A DNA stretch of 64,000 nucleotides from Symbiodinium kawagutii (lineage: Eukaryota; Sar; Dinophyceae; Suessiales; Symbiodiniaceae), in contig VSDK01007138.1 of NCBI GenBank assembly GCA_009767595.1, positions 1 through 64,000 on the forward strand, read 5' to 3'. The translations under genes and the position numbers were made by a program. This document shows positions 41,680 through 53,533 of this stretch, piece by piece. Below the pieces are notes generated by a model. The model did not search any database, had not been told where the DNA came from, and saw nothing but the letters and a program-made list of their open reading frames with translations. The first letter of the stretch is position 1, and each line of letters starts with the position of its first letter.

Positions 41680-43226
41680 TAGAAATTTAATTAAAAAACA
41701 GACCCTCTTGTTTTTTTGATTCTTTTAATTCTTTCAATTATTTAATTCAAAATTCAAAGAATTAAAAAAACGGGCCCTCTTGTTTTTTTAATTCTGTCAA
41801 TTTTTAAATTAAAAAATTAAAGGAATTCAAAAAATTAAAAGAATTAAAAAAATTAAAAAACAGAGATTCTGGGATCTGGAGAATGCCCAGTCGAAAGCGT
41901 TGACAGTAGGACAAAATCCCTTGTATAGTCACCATTTTTAAGCTAAATAGGACAAAATCTGTTGTACTGTCACCAATTTTAAGCTAAATAGAAGAAAATC
42001 CCTTGTATTGTCACCAATTTGAAATTAAAAAGGACAAAATCCCTTGTACCGTCACCATTTTTGAGCGGAATACGGCAGAATCCCTTGCTTGGCTTGTACC
42101 GTCACCAATTTTGAGCTAAATAGGACAGAATCCGTTGTACTGTCACCAAATTTTCAATTAAATAGGGCAGAATTCTTTGTACTGTCATCAATTTTAAGCA
42201 TAAGGGGCTAGAATCTCTTGTACTGTCACCAATTTTAGGGATAAGGGGCTAGAACCCCTTGTACTGTCACCAATTTTAGGCATGAGGGGCTAGAATCCCT
42301 TGTACTATCACCAATTTTAGGGATAAGGGGCTAGAATCCCTTGTGCTGTCACCAATTTTAGGCATAAGGGGCTAGAATCCCTTGTACTGTCACCAATTTT
42401 GGGCATAAGGAGCTTAAAATTGATGACAGTATAAGGGATTCTGCCGTGCACCGCTCAAAAATGGTGACAGTACAAGGGATTTTGCCTTATTTAGCTTAAG
42501 ATTGGTGACCGTACAAGGGATTTTGTTTTATTTAGCTGAAAAATGGTGACATTTGTCCTATTGTCAACGCTTTCGACTGGGAACTCTCCAGATCCCAGAA
42601 TCTATGTTTTTCTAATTTTTTTAACTCTTTCAATTATTTAATTAAAAAAATTCAAAGAATTCAAAAAACGGGCCCTCTTGTTTTTTAATTCTTTCAATTT
42701 TTAAATTAAATAATGAAAGGAATTCAAAAAATTAAAAGAATAAAAAGAATTAAAAGAATTAAAAAACAGAGATTCTGGGATCTGGAGAATGCCCAGTCGA
42801 AAGCGTTGACAACAGGACAAAATCTCTCGTATCGTCACCATTTTTAAGCTAAATAGGACAATCTGTTGTACTGTCACCAATTTTAAGCTAAATAGAAGAA
42901 AATCCCTTGTATTGTCACCAATTTGAAATTAAAAAGGACAAAATCCCTTGTACCGTCACCATTTTTGAGCGGAATACGGCAGAATCCCTTGCTGCCTTTG
43001 TACTGTCACCAATTTTAAGCTAAATAACGCAGAATCCGTTGTACTGTCACCAAATTTAAGCTAAATAGGGCAGAATCCCTTGTACTAAATCCCTTGTGCT
43101 GTCACCAATTTTTGGGCATAAGGGGCTAGAATCCTTTGTACTGTCATCAATTTTAGGCATAAGGGGCTAGAATCCCTTGTACTGTCACCATTTTCTAGCC
43201 TTTTCCGAAATAGACTTTATTCTTCC
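41680..43226 (-). repeat. Inverted 41-bp minisatellite arrays with terminal inverted repeats
   Basis: The same 41-bp unit as at 33.3 kb runs on the minus strand at 41,905-42,415, switches to + at 42,416-42,555, and is minus again at 42,815-43,195. A 45-bp border (CAGAGATTCTGGGATCTGGA...) stands at 41861-41904, inverted at 42561-42606 and direct at 42767-42811. AT-rich GGGCCCTCTTGTTTTTT blocks lie between. The outer end (GTCTATTTCGG on the minus strand) matches the outer end of the 33.2-kb array. Confidence 0.85.
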
Positions 43227-43296
43227 TTCATACCCGCCCCCCCTGTGGTATGGTCCCCCCACCCTCCCCCGGGACCCCAATTCCATGCTATTTGCA

Positions 43297-43500
43297 GCAT
43301 TTTGGAGCCTCACCGTCGCATTCGTACGCTATTTACAGCATTTTGGAGCCTTCCTCTCGCATTCGTACGCTACTTACAGCATTTTGGAGCCTCACCGTCG
43401 CTTTCGTACGCTACTTGCAGCATTTTGGAGCCTTCCTCTCGCATTCGTACGCTATTTGCATCATTTCGGACCTTTACGTCCTATGTACACACCCCCATTT
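43297..43500. repeat. Second, unrelated 41-bp minisatellite
   Basis: GCATTTTGGAGCC recurs at 43297, 43338, 43379, 43420 and (diverged) 43461, exactly 41 bases apart. Units alternate between TCACCGTCGC and TTCCTCTCGC types, giving an 82-bp higher period. Open frames in all three phases here are repeat artefacts. Confidence 0.9.
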
Positions 43501-43930
43501 TATACCTATTTACTGCCATATACTATTTACATACTACATATATACTACCTACAACTGCCTCTATATATTGTCTGTATACTACTTATCTACTTCGTGCATA
43601 CTATCTACACTAGATACTACAATATATTACTTATATACTATCTATTGATTGTTTTGGTATTATAAAAGCAGTACTTGTATACTACCTATGTGCTGTTCAT
43701 ATACGTACTAGATATCTACCTACGTACTACCTATAAACTTTTTATATACTATTTAAACACTTATCTACATACTATCTATACGATATACTACCATATACTA
43801 CCTATGTACTATCTATTGATTGTTTTTTATACTATCAAAGCACTACTTGTACACTACCTATGTGCTGTCTATATACTAGATATCTACCTACGTACTACCT
43901 ACATACTATTTATGTACTACTTATACACTG
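43500..43930. repeat. TACTACCTATATACTA low-complexity tract
   Basis: Drifting 15-16-base units of CTACCTACATACTATTTATA; no gene. A G/C homopolymer-rich stretch follows (43,940-44,030). Confidence 0.7.
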
Positions 43931-44209
43931 CTCGTAAATCACCCCCCTACCCCACCCCCCCACCCCACCACACCACACCACAGGGGGGGGAAGGGGGGAC
44001 CATGACCATGACCGGGGGGGGGGAGGGGGGGTGGCAACACTGGAGCGCAGGGTCATGGAGTTAATGACGGTTAAGAAGTAATGCTTGACATGGCTGTGGA
44101 TCAAGCAGTTCACCAACCAACCAATGGTGATTTCTAGCTGGTTAGAATGGTTAATCATAGGGGATGATAAGTAACAATAGTGGGGGATATAGAATGATAT
44201 ACACCAACT

Positions 44210-44334
44210 ATATGGCTATGGGTCAATATTAATTAACCATTAGTAATGGTGGATAATAGCCCACGCAACTAAAGGAAACCATTGGTTCATGATGCGGGAA
44301 CCAGGCGTACAGGGTTTTAAACCATAGCCATATG
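44210..44334. repeat. Family C element, full length
   Basis: Left TATGGCTATGGGTCAATATT, right GGTTTTAAACCATAGCCATA. A partial copy precedes it at 44,088-44,207. No coding flank seen. Confidence 0.75.
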
Positions 44335-44983
44335 CATAATATTAATATTGGATAGAATAACAAGAAATGATACTTGGATTATTAGAGTTTAATGGTGGAT
44401 TTTTTTTTCAGTAATAAGAATTATCCACTTTCAATGAACCAATATTCACCATTAGTCAATGACCATGGGTATAATAACTTTTAACCAATATAAGCAGTGG
44501 TTGATTCACAAAAGAACCCTAATGCCAACCATATAATCCGCTTATCCGCTTAACCACTATCAACCATAGGAAGTAATCCTCAATTGTTTATCTAATAGTC
44601 AATCCGCATTTTTATGAACCATTAGCCCTTACCATAGGAATGGGATTTTCTTACAATCTTAACCAATATTGACCACCATGAACCACTATTGATCTCATTA
44701 GCTAATATAGTTAACCCTCGTCAACATGAACCATTAGCCACCATTGAGGACCATTGACCACTACAAGCCACTACTACCAAACGCCAACCATAGGAAGTTC
44801 AGCTATTGAATGCTTCTTCCCTGTAGTTGATGGTCATTAGCCCAATCATTGACCACTATGAACCACTACCACTATTAACCACCATGAACCACTCTGAACC
44901 ATACTTACCGTTAGTACCACCACTATTAACCACTATTAAATCCTATTAACCACCATTGACCATAGGTAGTTCCGCTGACTTCT

Positions 44984-45110
44984 CGCAGCTCCAGGACTGG
45001 CTTTGGATGACTCGCCGGTACTTGCGCGAAGCACCATCCTCCTCCTGGCGAGACAAGGCAGAGGAGTGCTGGAGCAGCGCACCGTGGTGTGGTGTTTTGG
45101 TGATGGGGCA
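44984..45110 (+). CDS. Exon-like island
   Basis: The frame reads ADFSQLQDWLWMTRRYLREA then PSSSWRDKAEECWSSAPW, GC-rich and coding-like, just upstream of a family A copy. Boundaries and product unknown. Confidence 0.35.
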
Positions 45111-45144
45111 CCTGGGGCACTGGTTGGTGATGGGTCTAAGCCAT

Positions 45145-45288
45145 GTGGTGGGTTCTCAAGCCATGAGGGGTGCCCAAGTTACGGTTGGTTTATTATTAGA
45201 CATGGTTGCTATAAGTGGTTTATCAGTATAAATGGATGGTTTGTAAAGGATGATTTGGCGGGTCCCCGATTTTGAGAACCCACCATAT
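45145..45288. repeat. Family A element, long variant (144 bp)
   Basis: Left GTGGTGGGTTCTCAAG, right GATTTTGAGAACCCACCATA. The terminal repeats co-vary (GGTTCTC with GAGAACC), as expected for a stem under constraint or gene conversion. Confidence 0.75.
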
Positions 45289-45982
45289 TGGCAATGATAA
45301 TGACGGTTCATGCTTGGCCTATGCTTGATGTGAGCTGATGATGTAACGGTAAATGTCATAGATGTTTACAGTGAGTTAGTTAGCTGGTGGTTTAACGATG
45401 GCTGCGGGCGGATACTGATACTCGATGATGCTGGTCGAGAATGATTTCGTTCAGCCCGTAAGGGCAAGTAACGATTAACATCAAAGATATTTCTGATGAT
45501 GATGATAATGGGATCATTGACCCTCAGCCATTGTTCATGAAGACAGATAATGGTTAATGATGGTCACTAAGCCAAATGCTGATTGTGATAAGTTTCAAAT
45601 TCGTCATGGCTTTTGGATAAGATGGTGTGTGATGGTGAATTAAAGGTCAGTAGTGCGGATGATGAGGAAAAAACTGTGCTCAATAGAGCAACAAAAATGC
45701 TAACAAACTTCCTGATCGTCCAACATATGCTGGTTTTCCAGGGATTGGTTCCATCCTTGGTTTACATAGCTGCCTAGACCCGCAGCATCTTCAATAGACT
45801 CAAGTCACGAATCGGTTTACCACTAATGATCTTGGTGTTTGGGATGAAGGGACTCAAGTAGAGTTTTTGTGGGGAATATGATCCTGGACGAAGTGTGGCT
45901 TTAGATTTGTCCGTTACGAAGTGTTGCAATTTGTAGTACAAAAGATTTGGGGATAAACAACCAGTAATAGATTGGCAGTTGA

Positions 45983-46374
45983 GTTAAGTTTTATCTATTG
46001 GCAGTTGTTAGATTTGGGGATATCCCGCTGAGTTTCGAGGTAGTACCGTTTGGGGGTATGTGTTTTCCGTCGATTGTTGGAACCGTCTCAAGGAGAACAC
46101 TTCATAGTGTTCGTTTCGGTGATGCTGCACTGCACGCCGCCTGTCAACAGACGGTTTTCATGGCAACTATGATAATTGATGATACTTGTATACTTTTGGC
46201 AGTGCTAGTATTCATGTCAACAATGTGGTGGTTTCTCGAAATGGAGGTACCTCCAAATCATCCACCAATTTATTACTATAAATCAACCATTTCTGGGGTA
46301 CCCCTATTTCGAGAAACATATGTCATATCACCGCCCTAGTTTTACTCATCATGCTCTCAGTAGGGAACTGTTGA
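45983..46374 (+). CDS. Two-exon host gene fragment with a family A intron and hydrophobic C-terminus
   Basis: Exon 1, open from 45983 (after TGA), reads VKFYLLAVVRFGDIPLSFEV, VVPFGGMCFPSIVGTVSRRT and MATMIIDDTCILLAVLVFM, ending at 46224. Intron 46225-46313 (89 nt, GTGGTGGTTTCTC...TTTCGAG). Exon 2 reads NICHITALVLLIMLSVGNC and stops at TGA 46372-46374. Phase 2 on both sides. The join fuses two hydrophobic stretches into a likely membrane segment. No family recognised and no certain start codon. Confidence 0.45.
46225..46319. repeat. Family A element
   Basis: Left GTGGTGGTTTCTCGAAATGG, right CCTATTTCGAGAAACATA. Coincides with the proposed intron of the surrounding frame. Confidence 0.8.
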
Positions 46375-46939
46375 CAAGCTGGTTGGGGATGGTTGTGCCG
46401 GCCGTTCTGGCAGTTGGTTGGGAGGGAGGGCCAGGAGCCAGGGTTACCCAGTGCTGGCCCTCGAAAGGGCCGTTAAGGGGAGCAATTTGAAGCTACCAGG
46501 AGGGTTCTAACCAAATGGTAGTGTTTAATTCGAAGTCATCATCCTCCATTGTGCTCCCCAACTGAATCCAACCCACCGATCGTTGATGATTACCTCATTG
46601 TTGTCCCTCCTCGAATACGACCATGATTACTCCGTTTGTCAGCTTATTTATCGAGGTACAAAAACGAATGTCAATAAAAATGATGGCCTGCATTGGCCTG
46701 CAAAAAAACAGAGAAACCAGTTTAGTTACCATCAGTCCCTCATTGCTGTCATGAATAACCAGCATAGTACCCAGCCTAGTAACCTCCGCAGTCTACCTTC
46801 AATAGCTGGTGTCCCAAATATGGAGGATATCTTTTTAATGAAGAGCTGGACCCAACATCAACCATCACCAAGAATCACCAACCACCATTAATAACCATCA
46901 TCAGTGACATTCATCAACCATATCATTCACTCCCTAGCA

Positions 46940-47089
46940 GCCACCTGCAACCAGCTTAGCTCCACCGGCTCGTCATCAAAGCCGTTGCCAGGACGATGCA
47001 TCATCGAGTTCCAGCAGCTGAGGCCCAAGCACGACCCCTCCAACGACGACCCGTCCAACGTGCAAGGCGTGCGATTCCCAAGCGGCTGA
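46940..47089 (+). CDS. Terminal-exon-like island with G/C-ending codons
   Basis: After TCCCTAGCAG the frame reads TCNQLSSTGSSSKPLPGRCI then IEFQQLRPKHDPSNDDPSNV and QGVRFPSG, stopping at TGA 47087-47089. Strong third-position C/G bias. Product unknown. Confidence 0.4.
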   Translation, partial: ATCNQLSSTGSSSKPLPGRCIIEFQQLRPKHDPSNDDPSNVQGVRFPSG

Positions 47090-48182
47090 GATCTAAAGGA
47101 AGCCACTGATTGGAGCCATGTCTGAAGTGATCACCTTATAACCAAGGCATGAGCCATGTGAACAAGGCTGGTTGGCTGCTATGCACCACTAGGCTTGGCT
47201 GTTCACAATTGTGTGGGAGTCGTTGACGAAGAAGCACCAAGGGAATAGGCTTGGTTTGTAAAGGATGGTGATAATCAGTGATAATCCATGAAGTGCGAAT
47301 CCCGGACCGCCCACGCTTACAGGTGAGTGCCATGAACAACTGTCATGATACACGGGGAAGTGTGTGCCATCAAAGTACGATGATGAAGGCCTTTTGGTAC
47401 TCTTCTTTATGGAATTTGACCTTTTCGGGTCTTTTCGGTAGTTTGTAGCTTAAGATCCATCATGAACCACCATGGGTTTCTGCAGTTTCCCACCAAAACC
47501 TGATGATTTACCGTCAAAAATCCGGATTTATGAACTGACATGGATCTACCAGCGATGCCAATTTTTTAACCGCTGGTTCCTGAACACCTACCATGAGGAG
47601 ATTGGCCTTGGGTCAATATTAACCAACCAATTTCATGGTTTGCTATTCCTTAACGATTGGCTTAATCCTGAACACAAATCTACCATGAGCCAATTTTTTA
47701 ACCACTGGTTCCTGAGGTTCCTGAACACCTACCATGTATTTAACACACACATCGGGATTGAGCTAGTCACCTCCTGCGCATCGCTGAGGCATGGCACGTG
47801 AACAGCTCCGCCGTCGCAACGCCTGAGCCGCGCGACACCTGAGCCACGGACGGGGAGCTACCGTGGAATCGCCACGCGGCCGATGGACGTCGTGGTGATC
47901 TTCGTGAGCTTCGTTGAGCTGCAGAGCTGGCGGAGAGGAAACATGAAATGACGAACTGAAGCAGTTGAGGTGATGATCAAATGACTGGTTGGTGGTGGGT
48001 ATAACCATTAATAATGGTTGATAATGGGGGATAATAAGCAACAATAAAGGTGAAACAAATAATGGTTCAACAACTGGCTGGTGGTTTCAAACTGGTAGGT
48101 TTGGATGCTTAAGCATGGGTTATAACCACTAGTAATGGTAAATGATAGGGGGTAATCACCAACAAGAATGGTTCAACAACTG

Positions 48183-48282
48183 CTGGTTGGTGGTGTGAAA
48201 CATGTTTTGTATTCCCAAACGTAATCATTAAGAAATGGTTGGTTGACTAATATTGTTCCTAGGGGTTGAAACCACCAACCAG
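48183..48282. repeat. Family B element, full length
   Basis: Left CTGGTTGGTGGTGTGAAACA, right GGTTGAAACCACCAACCAG. A left half alone occurs at about 48,065-48,100. Confidence 0.8.
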
Positions 48283-48726
48283 ATGATGAGATGTTGTTAT
48301 GACACAATCATGTGGATGATTTATTGATTGTCATGTTGATGAATACTTCATCAACATGAATCATGTGTTGATTATTATTCAGAATATTGATAATTGTTCC
48401 TGATGATGGATTAATTCATCAACGGAAGTTTACTTGTTGATACTTGTTGATACTTATTGATACTTATGATACAGTTTACTGATACTAGTTGTTCACAATA
48501 AATTGATATAGATATAATTGTTACTGTTGAACAACTAGTTGATGAACAACCAGTATGCTTGTTGTTACCACCAACTATTACTGGTATATATTACTTGAAT
48601 ATCAATAGTTGATACTAGTTGATACCACTTGTTACTGTTGATACTTGTTGTTACCACCAAGCAGTTGATGCTTTCGTTGTTTCTGCTTGATGTGCCATGG
48701 CATGCCAGCCACCAGAGGCGCCCTGT

Positions 48727-48744
48727 CGCGCAAGCGCTTGCGCG
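48727..48744. repeat. Perfect 18-bp palindrome
   Basis: CGCGCAAGCGCTTGCGCG reads the same on both strands, inside a GC-rich exon-like island (48,690-48,820; HQRRPVAQALARGAILDPGF). Confidence 0.8.
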
Positions 48745-49255
48745 CGGCGCGATCCTGGATCCAGGATTCATCGTGGCGAGGATGAAAATGGCGGCAGTTG
48801 GGACAAGTTCGAAGTGGTAGGATCTGATGGGGCGATTTTTCACCAGCTTAAGTTGGCTATATTGAAAATACATAGTAGTTGTTGATACAGGTCTAATTTT
48901 ACCTAGTTGTTCTGGTTGCTCATCAAGCTGATAACCATTTTGACAGGCGAACAACGGCTGGTATGGCGATGAATCACAGCTGGATCACCCGTCCTCCAGG
49001 TATCCTCCACCCAGCGGGCTCGCATCCTCACGCCTCCTGGCTGAGCTGTTGCTGCCATGTTGGGCCGTTGCACATCCTTGAGGGTAGCCCTGTTAGAGTC
49101 GTCAGAGGTTGAACCAAAGCAAAAATCTGCACTTCATGGACTACTGACCACCATGTGGTGATTATGCCAGTATGATTGGCATATGAAATATGTCACTTTC
49201 ACGAGTTTAGGCTCATGATTGGTGAAACTAGGTTCAAAACATATCGCAACATAGC

Positions 49256-49412
49256 TGCACATGTAAGAATAAATGCACACATGTCACATACATGTCATGT
49301 AAATCACTAATTGCGTAATACATTACACAATCCTGCACATGTAAGTATACATGCGCAGATGTCACATACATGTCATGTAACACTAAATACGTAATACATT
49401 ACATCACTACAT
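49256..49412. repeat. 78-bp tandem duplication
   Basis: TGCACATGTAAG-ATA-ATGC starts both units (49256 and 49334). Both contain ATGTCACATACATGTCATGT and TACGTAATACATTACA-like blocks. Confidence 0.8.
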
Positions 49413-49520
49413 CTTTTTGCACATTTATGCATCCTGAATCAATCCCTGATCATTATGCGATGCTGGAGGTTTTGTTCTATGGCATACAAAGTTTGTTCCC
49501 GCCAGTAAATCCCCCCAGCC

Positions 49521-50277
49521 AACTCTGACTGCAGCTTGAGTGGTCGTTTCATAGAGCTGGTGATGGTAAAAACACTTGCATGGTGGTTTCTTAGGCCATT
49601 GGGAACACAAAAAAAATGGTGGGTTTACCAACTAATGCCGTTGCTTCAATAGGAGAGAATAACCATCAATTGTAGGGGATATACAAATAGAAGTACCCCC
49701 CGCAAGTTATGGGTGGTTTTGTACTATAGATGATTGATAAAGTGGATGATAGCGGGGGGGTCCCCAAACTGACTGAAGAAACCACTCGTTCAAGGTTGAA
49801 CGCATCATTTGGTTGGCCACCTCCAGCAAGTTGATTTGGCAGGAATTGGATAGGCCTGAGGCTGAAGTCATCAAGTTGCAATACCGGGTTTTCAAACAAC
49901 CAGTGCAACCACCGCACAACGGTTTTGCTGTCACACCCATGTCAATGGTTGAGACGGGACCCTTGGCATCTCCACTTTTCTTGACAACAGGCATTTTTGT
50001 TATATCATTGTTTAACCATTGAGATACCGTTATATACCTAGGCCATTTGGTTCTTGGTATCTCCGCTTTTGCATCACCATCGTGTTTCCAGTATCTAGCA
50101 CCCCATCAGCCAATCGCCACCAAAGTTCCAACCCTGAGGCGCGCAAAATTGGCGCTCGAGAAAAGATTACATGAGGCAAACAGCAGGGGAGGCGCAGTTG
50201 AATTGTTGAGAAGTAGTGATTATTACCTGTGGTTGGAATATGTGGCACCCATGTATGGAGTTTATATTGTTGTATAG
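49521..50277 (+). CDS. Three-exon host gene fragment with a long family A intron
   Basis: Exon a (about 49521-49582) reads ANSDCSLSGRFIELVMVKTL. Intron 49583-49826 starts GTGGTTTCTT and holds the long family A copy. Exon b (49827-49947) reads KLIWQELDRPEAEVIKLQYR, VFKQPVQPPHNGFAVTPMSM. Intron 49948-50091 ends CGTGTTTCCAG. Exon c reads YLAPHQPIATKVPTLRRAKL, ALEKRLHEANSRGGAVELLR and stops at TAG 50275-50277. Phases match at both joins (2, then 0). Exon b continues open past its donor to a TGA at 50,020, so retention is possible. Helical, charged protein; no family recognised. Confidence 0.5.
49579..49787. repeat. Family A element, long variant (about 209 bp)
   Basis: Left ATGGTGGTTTCTTAGGCCAT, right AACTGACTGAAGAAACCACT. 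The middle is expanded with CAATTGTAGGGGATATACAA. Confidence 0.65.
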
Positions 50278-50577
50278 TGTGAAGTTTTTAGTGGCTAATG
50301 GGAGCCAGACTCTCAACGACGAAGTTTCATCAACCCAGCCATAAGCCACCATTCGAAAGAGCAGTAGAATCAGAATTTGCAAGCAGGTTTGGGGTGCATG
50401 GCCTGTGCACCCGTGACAATTGGATGGGTGTTCATCGCAGTTCACTTGGTTTGTAACTGTTGAGCCATCGTTAACCATTATTGACCATCATTAGCTCCAT
50501 TAGTGACTCCTATATTAGCTCCATTGGTGACTTCAATATTAGCTCCATTGGTGACTCCAATATGAACTCCATTGCAG

Positions 50578-50958
50578 GATAGGTACAAGTACCAGTTGAG
50601 TGGTACTGCTGTACCCGCATACAACCATCCTGCAGTAGATGCGGAAGTTATTGGGCCATTTGCTGGCACCTCATCTAATTTTGGTCGTCAATCATGGTCA
50701 ATCCTTTGAACCAAGCCATGGGTTGATCCTGTCCCTGGTGAACAGTTCAACCGAAAGGTGTACCGGTTTGTCCGCAACCTTTTTTCGCGTTGGTTGGTCT
50801 TGAATCTTGACCCACTGTAGTTGGCTGACCTTGGATTTGAATATGTTGTGATGGATTCCCCCTTACAGATCTTACAGTGTCCACTCATTGACGCGTTGCC
50901 AATGATCAGAATCCGCGCGATATCCATTCCAATCAACACAAATATGGCGCAAAAGTAA
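50578..50958 (+). pseudogene. Coding-like frame with two in-frame stops
   Basis: From an ATTGCAG acceptor-like site one frame reads DRYKYQLSGTAVPAYNHPAV, EVIGPFAGTSSNFGRQSWS, a TGA, PWVDPVPGEQFNRKVYRFVR, NLFSRWLVLNLDPL, a TAG, then LADLGFEYVVMDSPLQILQC and TAA. Protein-like sequence on both sides of the stops suggests a decayed gene. A 105-codon minus-strand frame overlaps 50,688-51,005 and also looks plausible, so the strand is uncertain. Confidence 0.3.
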
Positions 50959-51057
50959 TGATTTGTACAATGATAGATAATAGTAAGTAATGAATGAATG
51001 AGCATTACGTTTTTCTAATCATTGACATGTTGCGAAGCATTCTCGATCCGGCTGTCA

Positions 51058-51345
51058 GTCAAGGGCCCCTGTATCCAAGCTGTTCACACCGGTCTTGTTT
51101 ATGAGCTACAAAATTTGAAACCGGCAAAGTATGAACAAAGATGTCCGGCACCTAAGTCGGTCTCAGAGGTCTCACGAATGAATATGAATGATGTGAGTGA
51201 TGGTCCAAGCCGCAATGATCATTTGCAACGTCGACTGCAGGAGTTCTCTGTCTGGTGGCGGGAAGGAAAGGCGCACGTTCCCGCGCAGCTTGCTGCAGGA
51301 TTGAAAGGAAATCATCCATCAGACTGGCAGCGATTTTTCAGATTT
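51058..51345 (+). CDS. Exon-like region, charged helical protein
   Basis: The frame reads VHTGLVYELQNLKPAKYEQR, SVSEVSRMNMNDVSDGPSRN, DHLQRRLQEFSVWWREGKAH then VPAQLAAGLKGNHPSDWQRF. Charged, well mixed and without low complexity, so likely coding. Boundaries unclear; it runs into a CATCAATCATTCATC simple repeat at 51,380. Product unknown. Confidence 0.45.
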
Positions 51346-51992
51346 GTTGTGTTTTGTTTGTTTGTAACGGTTTCTTGGCCATCAATCATTCATCAATCAT
51401 CCGTCAATCATCCATCAATCATTCATCAATCATCATCCATCAAGCATCCATAGCCAGAAGTCATGATAATCTGAACGGTTTCTTGGCCACAAGAATTCCC
51501 ATCGAAGTCGCAGCGCTATGATTCGCGGCACCCAACTTTCAACAATCACTGGATTTGCCAACTGGATCATCCCAAGGCATCCAAAGGTGCGTCGGCCTTG
51601 ATGCCCGCCGTTGGCAACCAGGTGTAAGCACCATGAACCCCGTGATGTGGCGTATTGTCAGTGGTAATAAGCTATTGTAAGCTGTTGCATCACATGGCAT
51701 CAACCATTTTTAACCAGAATTGATCTTTACATGAAGCAGTACTGGGCATCAATGACGCGGAAGACATTGTACACATGAACCATCACAACGTTGTATGAAC
51801 CATGGTCGTAGGAGCCATCATGAACCCTTATCGACTACTAGTCGCTAGTGCGAACCAACGCGAGCGATCACGATTGACTGTTAGCAACTGGACTTATCAG
51901 GACATTAATCATCAGTAATGAGTATCCTGCTAGATCCATATTAATGCACCGCCCCAAGTTTCATCATAAATAACTGCTGATTTACCATCCAA

Positions 51993-52091
51993 TGGTGGCT
52001 TCTCAAAATACAGGTACCCCTAAATCATCCAAATTATAAACCATGTATAGTGATAAACCAACCATTTTTTGGGTTCCCAATTTAAAGAAAC
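51993..52091. repeat. Family A element
   Basis: Left GGTGGCTTCTCAAAATACAG, interior GGTACCCCTAAATCATCCAA, right TTTAAAGAAACAGA (eroded). Confidence 0.65.
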
Positions 52092-53533
52092 AGACACATA
52101 TAGGGAGTTATGAGTTATGAGTATGAATTTAACATTACCCATGATTCTCCATCATCGGCAACTCTCCGAACCGCAGGTGCCCCTACCAGAATACACTCAG
52201 CGCAGAGTTCTGTACTCTTCTCAGTGCACAAGAGCGAGGGCGAGTCCTGTGTACTGGTTGGTTGATGGTTGATAAATCGCTTACTTAACCACTACCATTG
52301 ATCACTTACCAACCATTAGCCAACCATTCATGATCATTCATTAGAAACTTCAGGCCTACTGAACGGACTACTTGGCTGAATAAACAAAACACACCCAATT
52401 GCCAATGTTGGATGATTGCCAGGTTGCTTGTCAGTACGCCACTAGCTTTCGCTTGGCAGTACGCAACTAGCTTCTGAGTTGCTTGTTTCCTTCCCCACGG
52501 TTGGTTTGTGTTACCTTTACCCTTTTGTTACCCTTAGTTACTATGATTTGTTTATTTTCCCATGAAAAACTTGAGGTTCTTAATCAATGTGGCTCTACCC
52601 TGGGTGAATTTTCCTCTCTGTCTACAACCGGCTTGGCCATGAAATGACTGGAGTTCTACCCTGCGATGATGTTGTTTCCCACTTGGATGTGTGGCTGGGA
52701 TGCAGGGTTAGCTGGACCAGTGGACATGACACATCCAGCTCCAACTGGTGGCTGCAACCTCTCCGCTGAGGTGGTGGGATCACAAGCCAAAGCTGCCCTT
52801 CGAACTGCAGATCCTCTCGAGAAGCAAGGACCACTCGCTAGCTGAATTCTTTTGTGTTTCGGGTTGGTTCAGGACAATGACAATGATCCAGTAAGAAGCC
52901 TCGAAATTTCCAGTGAATGGTCATTGATGTTTGGTTAATGGGTCGTAAATGGTGGAAGGTAATTGTTAATTTACCCATTAGCTAGGCATTTTTACCTTCC
53001 ATTTGCCAGCCGAAACCTTACAGAGGCCTGCTGTGAGCGGTGGATATCATGAGTTTTGGGAAGATGTACATCATGTTTGCTGAAATCCATACCCACAACA
53101 GACGTTTCTGCATGCATGCCATGTTAGGGCCAAGACCATGTCATTCTAAAGAAATGTCGCAACGATTTGAAAGCACACAGATCAACCCAGATTAATTTAG
53201 ATTAGTTAACCTAGATTAATCTGTAACCCAAAAACAAAAAGAATAAACAGAACAAACAAAGTTTCGAAAACTAGTCTGATCTCTGGACTGGTTGCCCAAC
53301 TGGGTTTTTTTGTTCTTTGGTTTTCGCTAGGTTTTCATGTGGAATTAATCTGGATTACAGTAATCCTGGGATGGTTCTTGGGAGAAAGGCCAGGTCATCA
53401 TAGCGAGAAATGTACCACTTTCCTGGTGGTCTTCCAACCCTGGCCAGTGTGAACTGCCCCAGTCTGGGTGAGTACTTTCACTTTTTGCTGGGATTGACTT
53501 CGCAAGAGGATTAGTTACTGATTGTAATCCCTA

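Noticed and set aside
43177..43665. Three overlapping + frames of 122-162 aa
   Set aside because: The 41-bp repeat lacks stops in all phases, and the TACTA tract extends them; repeat artefact.
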